From assembly GCF_009733865.1 (NCBI RefSeq), contig NZ_WOFB01000018.1, forward strand, positions 62,001 to 126,000: a stretch of 64,000 bases of DNA, given 5' to 3'. The stretch's first letter is position 1. Each line of letters begins with the position of its first letter. A program made the translations under genes and the position numbers. Below the pieces are notes generated by a model. The model saw only the letters and a program-made list of their open reading frames with translations. It ran no database searches and was not told the DNA's origin. Below, piece after piece: positions 53,319-61,606 of the stretch. This DNA comes from Oceanobacillus salinisoli (GTDB lineage Bacteria; Bacillota; Bacilli; Bacillales; Amphibacillaceae).

Positions 53319-54551
53319 ATGGCAATGGTTGTTTCAAGTATTGGGTTGAAAGGTATTGAAGGCTACCGCGTTCAGGTGGAAGTGCAGCTGCTTCCTGGAG
53401 ATGGGGTAAGTATCGTTGGGCTGCCAGATGCGTCGGTGAAGGAGTCGAAGGACAGGGTGATGGGTGCACTTTATGCGAATGATTGTGAGATTTCAGATAG
53501 GAAGATTATTATTAATTTATCTCCTGCTGAACAAAAGAAAAATAGCCCTATTTTTGACCTTGCCATGGCAATTGCAGTGATGAAGGAAGCGGATGAAATA
53601 AAGGATGAGATACCAGAGCATGCTGCATTTTTAGGAGTATTATCTCTTGATGGGACCATTAAATCCGTAGAAGGAATGTTACCAGCGATTATGGCTGCTA
53701 GAAAAGAAGGGTTTAAGATATTGTATTTACCTAGATTATAAGACTTTTCGGTAGAAACAATCGATGGTATAGAATTACGATTTGTAGAAACGCTTCAAGA
53801 AGCCATCGATTCATTTTCTGGTCAACTATCCGCTTTTTCATTATCTACTAAATCCTCACAACAACCTACACAATTGCCACTTATACCTACTTATAATAAG
53901 GATTTTAAACATGTATTAGGCCACAAACAAGCGAAAAGAGCATTAGAAATAGCTGCTACAGGTGGACATAATGTGCTGATGGTTGGTCCACCTGGTTGTG
54001 GAAAGAGTCTACTGTCAGAAACCTTCTCATCAATCTTGCTACCATTGAAACAAGAAAGTCATTTTGAAGTGATGAGTATTTATCAACTAGCTGGGATAAG
54101 CCATGAGAACGCATCTGATCCCCCTTATAGGTCGCCATATCATTCTGCATCTGCCGTCTCATTAATTGGGGGTGGTACGAATCCGAAGCCAGGTGAAGTA
54201 TCCCTTGCACATCGAGGTGTTCTTTTTCTAGATGAAATGGCAGAATTTCCAAAAAGAACTTTAGATATGCTGCGTCAACCAATGGAAACTGGAAAGGTTA
54301 CCATTAGTCGTGCGGCTTCCACGGTCACGTATCCAGCACAATTTATTCTAATAGGAGCTATGAATCCTTGTCCATGTGGATATATGGGGTCTTGGAATTA
54401 TTATTGTACATGTACGCCAAAACAAGTAACGGCTTATAACAATCGTATTTCCGGTCCGATTCAGGTTCGAATGGATATTTTGTTAAAACTGGAAACCGTA
54501 ACCTTGGAGAACGAGCCTTCTGCAGAAAATGAAACATCTGAGAGTATACGA
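53319..54551 (+). pseudogene. comM: ComM/YifB Mg-chelatase-like ATPase, first broken copy
   Basis: ATG 53319 (AGGAGAAAGG upstream) opens the ComM N-terminal domain (GLPDASVKESKDRV; NLSPAEQKKNSPIFDLAMA). A TAA at 53739-53741 interrupts the frame after YLPRL, where the second copy reads YLPRMDD. The same frame then runs on through Walker [27 protein letters not shown] and [15 protein letters not shown] to NETSESIR at 54551. There the gene breaks off into a REP-like palindrome, losing the C-terminal ~110 residues. ComM is a DNA helicase aiding branch migration in natural transformation and is usually ~500 residues. This copy has one nonsense codon plus a 3' truncation. Confidence 0.88.
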
Positions 54552-54553
54552 GG

Positions 54554-54650
54554 GACCAGAGGGACAGGCACCGAGGTCCATTTTACGGTAGGGTTACGGG
54601 CCAATGGGTCAGACCCCATAACCCCTCCTTGCATTCTTAGCCCTTCTGAA
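54554..54650 (+). repeat. REP-like palindromic element truncating comM
   Basis: GGACCAGAGGGACAGGCACC followed by GAGGTCC and TTTTACGGTAGGG is shared with copies at 59.5 and 61.0 kb. A second palindrome, TGGGTCAGACCCCA inside GGGTTA...TAACCC, follows. Homology to comM ends where this element begins. Confidence 0.75.
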
Positions 54651-54689
54651 ATATATTCAAGAAAATTCCCCCAATTTTTCACTGTCCAT

Positions 54690-55295
54690 TTATTTTTTTA
54701 AACCGTTCAAAACAGTAGATGTGAAATTTATCATTTCCTGTACAACATCAAATTTTTCCCCCATAATCATCCAATCATAGATAGTGCCTCTCATACATCT
54801 AGTAATTAATACTGATGCTTCTTCCGTTGTTAATCCTTCCTTAAATTCCTTATTCTCAATGCCTTCTTGAACAAAAGATCTAATTACTTGATAAAGTTTT
54901 CTATCTGGATTAGCTAAAAAATGATTTTTGTTAATTGTTAGTGACATAGCATTCATATATACAGTTCTTATTAAATCTTTTCCTAATTCATCACGTAAAT
55001 AGATCATCTGAGCTTCATAAAACATAAGAATTTTGTCAATCGCTTTGATATTTTTGGGGATTCTCTGTTCAAATGTGGAATAGAAATTATCAATATCCTT
55101 AAATTTTTCATTAAAAATATCATATTTACTGTTGAAATGTACATAAAATGCCCCTTTAGAAACATTACATTGTTTTACAATTTCATCCACTGTTACATTA
55201 TCAAACCCTTTTTTGTGAAAAAGGTTTAGGCCAGTTTCTAAAAGTGCTTTCTTGGTCTCTAACGCTTTTAATTTTCTTGTAGTCATACGTGTCAT
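54690..55295 (-). CDS. TetR/AcrR-family transcriptional regulator
   Basis: A 201-residue one-component regulator. The N-terminal HTH spans ~10-55, with ALLETGLNLFHKKGFDNVTV and IVKQCNVSKGAFYVHFNSKYDIF, the typical TetR recognition helix and post-helix. The C-terminal ~140 residues are a helical ligand-binding domain. GGGGGAG lies at a normal distance before the ATG. It is divergent from the dehydrogenase/permease operon, so it probably represses that operon and itself until an inducer appears. A palindrome overlapping the second operon promoter (55405-55441) is a candidate operator. The inducer is unknown; a hydroxy acid or its CoA product is a guess. Confidence 0.9.
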   Translation of the reverse strand: MTRMTTRKLKALETKKALLETGLNLFHKKGFDNVTVDEIVKQCNVSKGAFYVHFNSKYDIFNEKFKDIDNFYSTFEQRIPKNIKAIDKILMFYEAQMIYLRDELGKDLIRTVYMNAMSLTINKNHFLANPDRKLYQVIRSFVQEGIENKEFKEGLTTEEASVLITRCMRGTIYDWMIMGEKFDVVQEMINFTSTVLNGLKK

Positions 55296-55363
55296 AACAT
55301 ACTCCCCCTTTTTATAAGAATAGCATATTATTTTTGAAGTATGGAATCAATTTTCAAAAATAC

Positions 55364-55392
55364 TTGACTATTATAAATTTTACGTTTATTAT
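55364..55392 (+). promoter_or_regulatory. Sigma-A promoter P1 of the catabolic operon
   Basis: TTGACT at 55364-55369 and TATTAT at 55387-55392 have an exact 17-nt spacer. Confidence 0.65.
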
Positions 55393-55422
55393 GTAGTTAA
55401 CGAATTTCGGTGACCATGGTAT

Positions 55423-55450
55423 TTGACTTTGGTATCCGAAAAAATATAAT
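55423..55450 (+). promoter_or_regulatory. Sigma-A promoter P2 with overlapping palindrome
   Basis: TTGACT at 55423-55428 and TATAAT at 55445-55450 are 16 nt apart. TTTCGG (55405-55410) and CCGAAA (55436-55441) flank the -35, a plausible TetR operator. Confidence 0.7.
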
Positions 55451-55580
55451 GTAGTAGATTAATTATTTTAACAATACGCACTTTTTTAAGGGGGTTATAT
55501 ATGATAATGGAATAATAGTTTTTTCTAGGCTTGAGTGAATAATATTTTTACCAAGATAGTAACTATTGAATCGCAAGAAA

Positions 55581-55594
55581 TGGCAGCGTTTCCA
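55581..55594 (+). promoter_or_regulatory. Possible CcpA (cre-like) site
   Basis: TGGCAGCGTTTCCA fits the palindromic cre pattern with two mismatches. It lies between the promoters and the first ATG, where CcpA could block transcription. Confidence 0.35.
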
Positions 55595-55626
55595 TTCATT
55601 TGGATACCATTTAAAGGAGGGTTTTG

Positions 55627-56523
55627 ATGGACACTAAAAAAGTTGGTTTTATTGGATTAGGAAACATGGGGTTTCCGATGGCAAGCAATTTACTAAAAGC
55701 AGGCTATACTGTTTATGGAGTAGATGTAAACAGAGAGAGTGAAATAAGATTTGCCGAAATTGGTGGAAAGGTTGGGTTCACATCTGCAACACTTCCAAAT
55801 GAAGTAAATATCATTTTTACTAGTTTACCAACACCAGCAGTTGTTGAAAGCGTTTATTTAGGAAACGAGGGCCTTGTGGAGAATGGGGAAGGATTATTAA
55901 CATTAATTGACTTAAGTACTATTTCTCCTGAATTAAATAAAAAAGTGGCGAAAGCTGCATTGGAAAAGGGTATTCAATATTTAGGTGCTCCAGTAAGTGG
56001 GAGTGTATCTGGAGCAGAGGCAGCAACTTTGAGTGTGATGGTTGGTGGGGACAAAAAAACATATGACTTCGCATTACCATACCTAAAATCAATCGGGAAA
56101 AATATCTTCCATGTGGGTGAAGACCAAGAATTAGGAACCATTGTTAAATTGATAAATAATTTAATGGCTGGTATTCATACACAGGCTGTTGCAGAAGCTC
56201 TATCTATCGCAGATGCTGCAGGTTTGGATCATGATATTGTTTATGAAATTGTAAATGTAAGTTCAGGACAAAGTGGTGTATTTACACGAAACTACAAAAA
56301 CTTTATCGCTCAAGATGAGTATTATAAAGGAGCTTTTACTGCGGCACTTCTATTAAAAGACTTAAAACTAGCAAAACATGTTTCGAATTCATTTAAGGGT
56401 AAATTACCATTAGGTGAGGCGTTAGTAAACTACATTGAATCTAATATTGACGGTTATGCGGATAAAGATATGTCATCAGCATATCTCATGTTAACGGAAC
56501 AAAAGGTAGAATTAGGTGAATAG
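55627..56523 (+). CDS. mmsB: 3-hydroxyisobutyrate dehydrogenase family protein
   Basis: A 298-residue NAD(P)-dependent beta-hydroxyacid dehydrogenase. GFIGLGNMGFPMASNLLKAG is the dinucleotide-binding signature at the start. PVSGSVSGAEAATLSVMVGG binds substrate, and the catalytic lysine is in GTIVKLINNLM. ATG 55627 follows AAAGGAGGG by 6 nt. It would oxidise 3-hydroxyisobutyrate, or a relative such as 3-hydroxypropionate or D-glycerate, to a semialdehyde. The next gene encodes the semialdehyde dehydrogenase for the following step. Tartronate-semialdehyde reductase is a related alternative, but the MmsA neighbour favours the isobutyrate or propionate route. Confidence 0.88.
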   Translation: MDTKKVGFIGLGNMGFPMASNLLKAGYTVYGVDVNRESEIRFAEIGGKVGFTSATLPNEVNIIFTSLPTPAVVESVYLGNEGLVENGEGLLTLIDLSTISPELNKKVAKAALEKGIQYLGAPVSGSVSGAEAATLSVMVGGDKKTYDFALPYLKSIGKNIFHVGEDQELGTIVKLINNLMAGIHTQAVAEALSIADAAGLDHDIVYEIVNVSSGQSGVFTRNYKNFIAQDEYYKGAFTAALLLKDLKLAKHVSNSFKGKLPLGEALVNYIESNIDGYADKDMSSAYLMLTEQKVELGE

Positions 56524-56530
56524 TTGTTTA

Positions 56531-56556
56531 CATAAAAAATCATGTGATTTTTTATG
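56531..56556 (+). terminator. Hairpin after the dehydrogenase gene
   Basis: CATAAAAAATCA and TGATTTTTTATG form a perfect 12-bp palindrome with almost no loop. T-rich strands on both sides could give partial termination inside the operon. Confidence 0.5.
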
Positions 56557-56633
56557 ATTAATTATCAGATAATAAATATTATTAGGTATATTATATATCT
56601 TATGATAACCAAAGTATGGGAGGAATGAGTCAG

Positions 56634-58142
56634 ATGGCGACAGTAACGTTAGATACAGTAACACATTATATTAATGGTGAAAAAGTAAAAGGAAAGAATG
56701 ATAAGTTTGGTTATGTATATAGTCCATCATCAGGCCAGAAAATAGCGACAGTACCTTATGCTTCAGCTGAAGAGGTCGAAGAAACCGTTCAATTAGCGAA
56801 AATAGCTTCTGCCAAATGGGCTAAAACTTCTGTAGGAAAAAGGGTTGAAGTTCTCTTTAAGTTTCGCCAATTATTGGTAGAGAATACAGAAGAATTAGCA
56901 GAATTAATTGGTAAGGAAAGCGGGAAAACAATATCTGATGCAAAAGGGGAGATAAGTAGGGGGATAGAGTCGGTTGATTTAGCGATTGGGGCACCACAAA
57001 TACTTAAAGGGGAACATTCTATAAATGTAGGTGGAGAAATAAATGCTTATTCGATGAAACAACCACTTGGTGTTGTGACATGTATATCACCATTTAATTT
57101 CCCAGTAATGGTACCGCTTGCGATGAGTACAATGGCGGTAGCTGTGGGCAATGCAATGATCTTAAAACCATCTGAAAAAGTTCCATATTCTGCTCTATTA
57201 ATCTCAGAGCTTTGGGAGAAGGCCGGTTTACCTGCTGGCATTTGGAACGTTGTGAATGGTGATAAAGATACGGTTAATGCCATCATTACACATAAAGATA
57301 TACAAGCGATAAGCTTTGTAGGTTCTACAAAAGTAGCAGAAATTATCTATGAAACAGGAACAAAGCATCATAAACGAGTTAATGCCTTTGGTGGTGGAAA
57401 AAACCACATGGTAATTATGCCAGATGCAGATATTGATAAAGCAGTTGATTCCTTCCTAGGTGCTGCTTACGGTTCAGCATCACAACGTTGTATGGCTATT
57501 TCCGTAGCAATGCCAGTAGGACAAAGGACAGCAGAGGTATTTACGGACAAATTAAAAGAAAAAGTGGAAAACCTAAGAGCTGGTTCTTATGATGATGAAA
57601 CAGCAGACTTTGGAGCTTTAATAAGTGCGGAAGCAAAACAAAGCGTTTTACATGCGATTGATGAAGCGGTAAAAGAAGGAGCTAATATTGTTGTAGACGG
57701 TAGAAATCCTGATGTTGAGAATAAGGAAGGATTTTATCTTGGTGCTACGTTATTAGATAATGTAACCACTGACATGAATGTATACAAAGAAGAAGTATTT
57801 GGTCCAGTACGTACAATCACTGCGGTAGATTCCATTGAGGAAGCAATACAGTTAATCAATGATCATCAATATGGTAACGGTGTGACCGTATTCACCAACA
57901 GTGGACGTGATGCTCGTAAATTCACGCAAGAAATTGAAGTAGGTATGGTTGGAGTAAATGTACCAATTCCAATTCCTGTAGGCTATCATAATTTCGGAGG
58001 TTGGAAAGATTCCCGATTTGGTGAAGGACAAATGTTTGGTCCGGATACCGCTCGATTCTTTACAAAAACAAAAACTGTTTCTGAAAGATGGTTTGAAAAA
58101 TCCGATTCCGATGAAACTAACTTTGATTTTCCTAGTAGCTAA
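56634..58142 (+). CDS. mmsA: CoA-acylating methylmalonate-semialdehyde dehydrogenase
   Basis: A ~502-residue aldehyde dehydrogenase. ATG 56634 is placed 9 nt after GGGAGGA; ATG 56616 upstream lacks a site. GKESGKTISDAKGEISRG, ISPFNFPVMVPL, SFVGSTKVAEIIY and NAFGGGKNHMVIMPDAD match MmsA/IolA, and the catalytic cysteine lies in ASQRCMAISVA. It converts methylmalonate or malonate semialdehyde plus CoA and NAD to propionyl-CoA or acetyl-CoA with loss of CO2. With the upstream dehydrogenase it covers two successive steps of valine or beta-alanine breakdown. The C-terminus runs ~15 residues past the usual SERWF ending. Confidence 0.92.
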   Translation: MATVTLDTVTHYINGEKVKGKNDKFGYVYSPSSGQKIATVPYASAEEVEETVQLAKIASAKWAKTSVGKRVEVLFKFRQLLVENTEELAELIGKESGKTISDAKGEISRGIESVDLAIGAPQILKGEHSINVGGEINAYSMKQPLGVVTCISPFNFPVMVPLAMSTMAVAVGNAMILKPSEKVPYSALLISELWEKAGLPAGIWNVVNGDKDTVNAIITHKDIQAISFVGSTKVAEIIYETGTKHHKRVNAFGGGKNHMVIMPDADIDKAVDSFLGAAYGSASQRCMAISVAMPVGQRTAEVFTDKLKEKVENLRAGSYDDETADFGALISAEAKQSVLHAIDEAVKEGANIVVDGRNPDVENKEGFYLGATLLDNVTTDMNVYKEEVFGPVRTITAVDSIEEAIQLINDHQYGNGVTVFTNSGRDARKFTQEIEVGMVGVNVPIPIPVGYHNFGGWKDSRFGEGQMFGPDTARFFTKTKTVSERWFEKSDSDETNFDFPSS

Positions 58143-58148
58143 TTAAGA

Positions 58149-58172
58149 ATAGGGCCATTTAGGTGGCCCTAT
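58149..58172 (+). terminator. Stem-loop between mmsA and the permease
   Basis: ATAGGGCCA pairs with TGGCCCTAT around a 6-nt loop. No T-run follows, so this is more likely an mRNA-stability or processing hairpin than a full terminator. Confidence 0.5.
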
Positions 58173-58255
58173 AAATAATAGGCATTATAATTGATAGATT
58201 AAGTACACAAGGATGAAATGTAAGCCTTTACATGTTAGGGATAAGAGGTGATCAA

Positions 58256-59545
58256 ATGTTAGGGATACTATTAGGTCTAGTCTTGCTAATTGTTCTAGCA
58301 TACCGTGGATGGTCAATCATTTGGATAGCACCAATTTGTGCCGGGGTTGTGGCTATGTTTGGTGGACTTGACTTACTTGACGCATATACAAATACTTATA
58401 TGCAAGGATTTGTTGACTTTACGAAAAGCTGGTTCCCTGTATTTATGTTAGGGGCTATTTTCGGTAAGTTAATGGAGTACAGTGGTATGGCTCAAACCGT
58501 AGCACAAGGTATCATTAAATTATTTGGTGAAAAACAAGCAATTATTGGGGTAATTATGGCTTCAGCTGTTTTGGCCTATGGTGGGATTAGTGTATTTGTA
58601 GTTGTATTTGCTGTCTATCCACTTGCAGTAGGGATGTTTAGACAAGCGAACATTCCACGAAAACTTATGCCTGCGACAATCGTAGCGGGGATGATGACGT
58701 TCGCAATGACAGCAATTCCTGGGACGCCGCAAATTCAGAATTTAATTCCGACTGATTATTTCAATACATCAGCTACAGCAGCACCAATTATGGGGTTGGC
58801 TGCTTCATTAGTTATGGGTGGGGGAGCAATTTTATATCTGAAGAAGAGAGAAATGAAATTAAAAGAAGCCGGGGAAGGTTTTAAAGAGTTAGACAAAGAT
58901 GTGGAAGCCAAAGGAAAGTTAGTTGAAAAGCCACCACATATCCTTATATCTTTACTACCTCTTGCATCTGTAATTATTACACTTAATGTTCTAGAGTGGG
59001 ATATTGTTGTTTGTTTGTTAGTAGGTATCTTAATGATTATTGTATTCTCCTTGAACAAATTTAGAGGAATGGTTCCAGCACTAAATCAAGGTGCTTCCGA
59101 TTCAGTAATGGCTATGATTAATACTTCTGCAGCGGTTGGATTTGGAACAGTAGTACGCGTTGTTCCAGGATTTCAGAAATTAAGTGACTATGTTTTAGGT
59201 ATTGATGCAAATCCGCTTATTTCGATGGCTGTTGCATCAAATGTATTGTCCGGAGCAACCGGTTCAGCATCCGGAGGGTTAGGTATTACAATGGAAGCTT
59301 TAGGTGATAAATATAATGAAATCGCTGCATCATCAGGCATAGCCCCAGAGGCGTTTCACCGTATCGCATCTATCTCCTCTGGTGGCTTAGACGCGCTACC
59401 ACATAATGGAGCGGTTATAACGATACTAATTGTAACAGGTTTAACACATAAAGAGTCATACAGAGATATAGCAGTAGTAGCAATAGTCTTTCCGATGTTG
59501 TCACTAGTACCAGCTATTTTACTTGCTAGTATCGGTATTTATTAA
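58256..59545 (+). CDS. GntP-family organic acid permease
   Basis: A ~429-residue membrane protein with about twelve hydrophobic segments. ATG 58256 follows AGAGGTGA closely; ATG 58232 lies before that site. Family features include SWFPVFMLGAIFGKLMEYSG, YGGISVFVVVFAVYPLA, the ATIVAGMMTFAMTAIPGTPQ loop and the late GATGSASGGLGI. A cytoplasmic loop at ~195-235 is charged. GntP transporters move gluconate and other hydroxy acids with protons. In this operon the substrate is more likely the hydroxy or semialdehyde-forming acid used by mmsB/mmsA. A REP-like palindrome follows the stop at once and may end transcription. Confidence 0.88.
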   Translation: MLGILLGLVLLIVLAYRGWSIIWIAPICAGVVAMFGGLDLLDAYTNTYMQGFVDFTKSWFPVFMLGAIFGKLMEYSGMAQTVAQGIIKLFGEKQAIIGVIMASAVLAYGGISVFVVVFAVYPLAVGMFRQANIPRKLMPATIVAGMMTFAMTAIPGTPQIQNLIPTDYFNTSATAAPIMGLAASLVMGGGAILYLKKREMKLKEAGEGFKELDKDVEAKGKLVEKPPHILISLLPLASVIITLNVLEWDIVVCLLVGILMIIVFSLNKFRGMVPALNQGASDSVMAMINTSAAVGFGTVVRVVPGFQKLSDYVLGIDANPLISMAVASNVLSGATGSASGGLGITMEALGDKYNEIAASSGIAPEAFHRIASISSGGLDALPHNGAVITILIVTGLTHKESYRDIAVVAIVFPMLSLVPAILLASIGIY

Positions 59546-59547
59546 GG

Positions 59548-59757
59548 GGACCAGAGGGACAGGCACCGCGGTCCATTTTACAGTAGGGGTACGGACCGGT
59601 GAACCTGTTCCCCCGGTCTGTATCCTACTGTATAAATAGTATGGCCTAATTATTTGCGAAATACTTGCTATATTGGTGTGTCCATAACCTAAAACTTGTG
59701 ATAAAACCTGTACATACTAGAAGATCTAAAAGAAGAAGAAGAGTATTTTGGTGTCAG
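59548..59757 (+). repeat. REP-like element R1 (~200 bp)
   Basis: It begins GGACCAGAGGGACAGGCACC, continues with a mirror GGTGAACCTGTTCCCCC and GTATCCTACTGTATAAATAG, and ends near GTGTCAG. The same order recurs at 60997-61236 in direct orientation, with scattered differences. Internal complementarity (ACAGTAGG with CCTACTGT; GGGACAGG with CCTGTTCCC) allows a long folded hairpin. Confidence 0.8.
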
Positions 59758-59907
59758 TCCCCCACCACGGTCCTCCATACGTTAGTGTGCTAAAGTACAC
59801 AAGATGAGTCTTATGGGCTATGGAACCGTGGGGACAGGAACTGCGGTCCATTTTACGGATGGCCAATTGGATCGGTGAACCTGTCCCTCGGTCCACCTTG
59901 GTAAACA
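59758..59907. repeat. Second palindromic REP-like unit beside R1
   Basis: GGGGACAGGAACTGCGGTCC at 59830-59849 faces CCTGTCCCTCGGTCC at 59880-59894, forming an imperfect inverted repeat of the same family. CCCACCACGGTCC lies at 59761-59773. No coding potential is seen. Confidence 0.65.
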
Positions 59908-60837
59908 TTAAAATACATATGAACCAGGTAACTTCTGAATTCCCTTTTGATTTGCTCTATTAACAATATTACTCATTCTATGGTGTTGATAAATAGAATT
60001 AAATCCACGGCTGGGAGGTTTTATTTCTTTAAGAGGTATAATACCACTTCCAAATCCGGAAACTTCAACTATAGTATTTGCAAGACATCTTACATAAAAG
60101 GTTGGTAGTAACGATTTTCCATATGTACTGTATATTGTTTCTTGAATCCCATACAATATATGGTTAGAACAAAAATTGTGAATATACTCATCTCTATGGT
60201 GAGTATTTGGAATATGTTTTTTATTCTTTATTTTTTTTATAACATATAAATCACTATATTTGTCTAAGGAATTCCATTCACGAGGATTTTCAATTAACTC
60301 ATAAGAAAATTCTTTTATACTCTCTTTCACTTGTATGGTTAAAAACTCTTCTCGGTTAGTCTTTTCATCATATTGTTGAATATGATCTGTTATATCCTTA
60401 TAAATCGTATTGCCAACTTCATTAGGCTTAATTAGTCGAACATTCGTATATTTCTCCTGATAGAATCCCCACTTTTCTTTAGGTATATATTTTAGGACTG
60501 TAATAAATACGTAATCTCCAACCTCAGGTATCCCATTGATGTAGCCTTTATCTAACTCTTCATCTAAATAAGAAAAATATATTGTGTTTTCATCTACCTT
60601 AGATATTTTTCTCCAAATGTTATGGTAATAATATGATTCATACATTGACATATCTTTTATTTCTGTTGCTTCTAATCCCTTTGAATTTTTACTAGGTTTA
60701 AACTCCACAGCAGCATCTCTAGATAACTTGTCAACAACTTCCACATTCGAAATATGGAAAAATCTTTCCTTAAAATCTTCTCCGATTATAAATCCAAATC
60801 CCTTTTTAGAATTATACATTTTAACTCTGCCTTTCAT
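59908..60837 (-). CDS. Cold-shock-domain protein with an unrecognised C-terminal region
   Basis: A 309-residue protein. Residues 1-~62 resemble a cold-shock domain: KGRVKMYNSKKGFGFIIG carries RNP1 (KGFGFI) and RFFHISNVEV the RNP2-like strand, so nucleic-acid binding is likely. The other ~245 residues match nothing I know. They include a second beta-rich segment (GYINGIPEVGDYVFITVLKY), a helical middle, and a conserved-looking CLANTIVEVSGFGSGI before a basic end. No signal or membrane segment is visible. GGAGGGATTGA lies 6 nt before the ATG. It is alone on the minus strand, set between two ~200-bp direct REP-like repeats, so it looks like a mobile or recently gained gene. Confidence 0.75.
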   Translation of the reverse strand: MKGRVKMYNSKKGFGFIIGEDFKERFFHISNVEVVDKLSRDAAVEFKPSKNSKGLEATEIKDMSMYESYYYHNIWRKISKVDENTIYFSYLDEELDKGYINGIPEVGDYVFITVLKYIPKEKWGFYQEKYTNVRLIKPNEVGNTIYKDITDHIQQYDEKTNREEFLTIQVKESIKEFSYELIENPREWNSLDKYSDLYVIKKIKNKKHIPNTHHRDEYIHNFCSNHILYGIQETIYSTYGKSLLPTFYVRCLANTIVEVSGFGSGIIPLKEIKPPSRGFNSIYQHHRMSNIVNRANQKGIQKLPGSYVF

Positions 60838-61606
60838 TCAATCCCTCCATATCAAACATATAATTATATAATATCTTCTTCTTTCAACGAGAACCACCTT
60901 AATGGAAAGAGTGAGCACTTTTTTCGAAATGATAGAGCTACTCTAAAGGTAGTGAGGGGGTGGATTTAATGGCCCCTTAAGTTGTACGTTAGTTGTGGAC
61001 CAGAGGGACAGGCACCGAGGTCCATTTTACAGTAGGGATACGGGAGGGGTGAACCTGTTCCCCCGGTCTGTATCCTACTGTATAAATAGTATGGTCTAAT
61101 TATTTGCGAAATCTTGCTTCATTGGTGTTTCCATAACTTACCTAAACTTTGTGGTAAGACCTACACATACTAGAAGATTTAAAAGAAGAAGAGGGGTGCG
61201 GGAATATTTAATCCCTCCAAGAAATTTGTGTCAGGACCAGAGGGAGGTCTAAATTACCAAGGAATTCCATTATTATTCGCCTCTCGATAAGATAGTCTTA
61301 ATGATTGAATTTTCCTTTTCAAGTCAGGGTTAGGACGTATATAATCACCTAAACTTTTGTTTGTCTTTTTTGGACATCAAGGACAGACACCTCGTCCTAT
61401 TTTTCCTTTAATTCTGTTTAAATTTATACCAAAATTACATTTTAGACCAATAACAGTCCCCAAATCCCCATTTTGCCCTTAACAAAATTAAAATTTCCTC
61501 AACCCATATCACCCAATTTTCATATTTTAGAGTTTTGACAATCAACAAGTTTTCAACTAACTTATACCTATCTAAGTTACTCTAAGAAAAGAGAGGGGTT
61601 GAAAAT
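60838..61606. other. 769-bp repeat-rich region before the second comM copy
   Basis: It contains the REP-like element R2, a further fragment GGACCAGAGGGAGG at 61235-61248, and a degenerate GGACAGACACCTCGTCC at 61380-61396. No credible ORF is present. The last ~45 bp carry AGAGAGGGG, the ribosome site of the comM copy. Confidence 0.55.
60997..61236 (+). repeat. REP-like element R2 (~200-240 bp)
   Basis: A direct copy of R1, offset by 1449 bp. The first ~130 bp (GGACCAGAGGGACAGGCACC to AATTATTTGCGAAAT) are nearly identical; the rest has small indels. Together R1 and R2 bracket the cold-shock-domain gene. Confidence 0.8.

Larger units (their letters stand above)
55296..55626. promoter_or_regulatory. 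Divergent control region of the catabolic operon
   Basis: This 331-bp region holds two plus-strand sigma-A promoters (55364-55392 and 55423-55450), an inverted repeat TTTCGG...CCGAAA at 55405-55441 spanning the second promoter's -35, and a cre-like site at 55581-55594. Its right end is the AAAGGAGGG ribosome site for the first gene. Confidence 0.6.
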
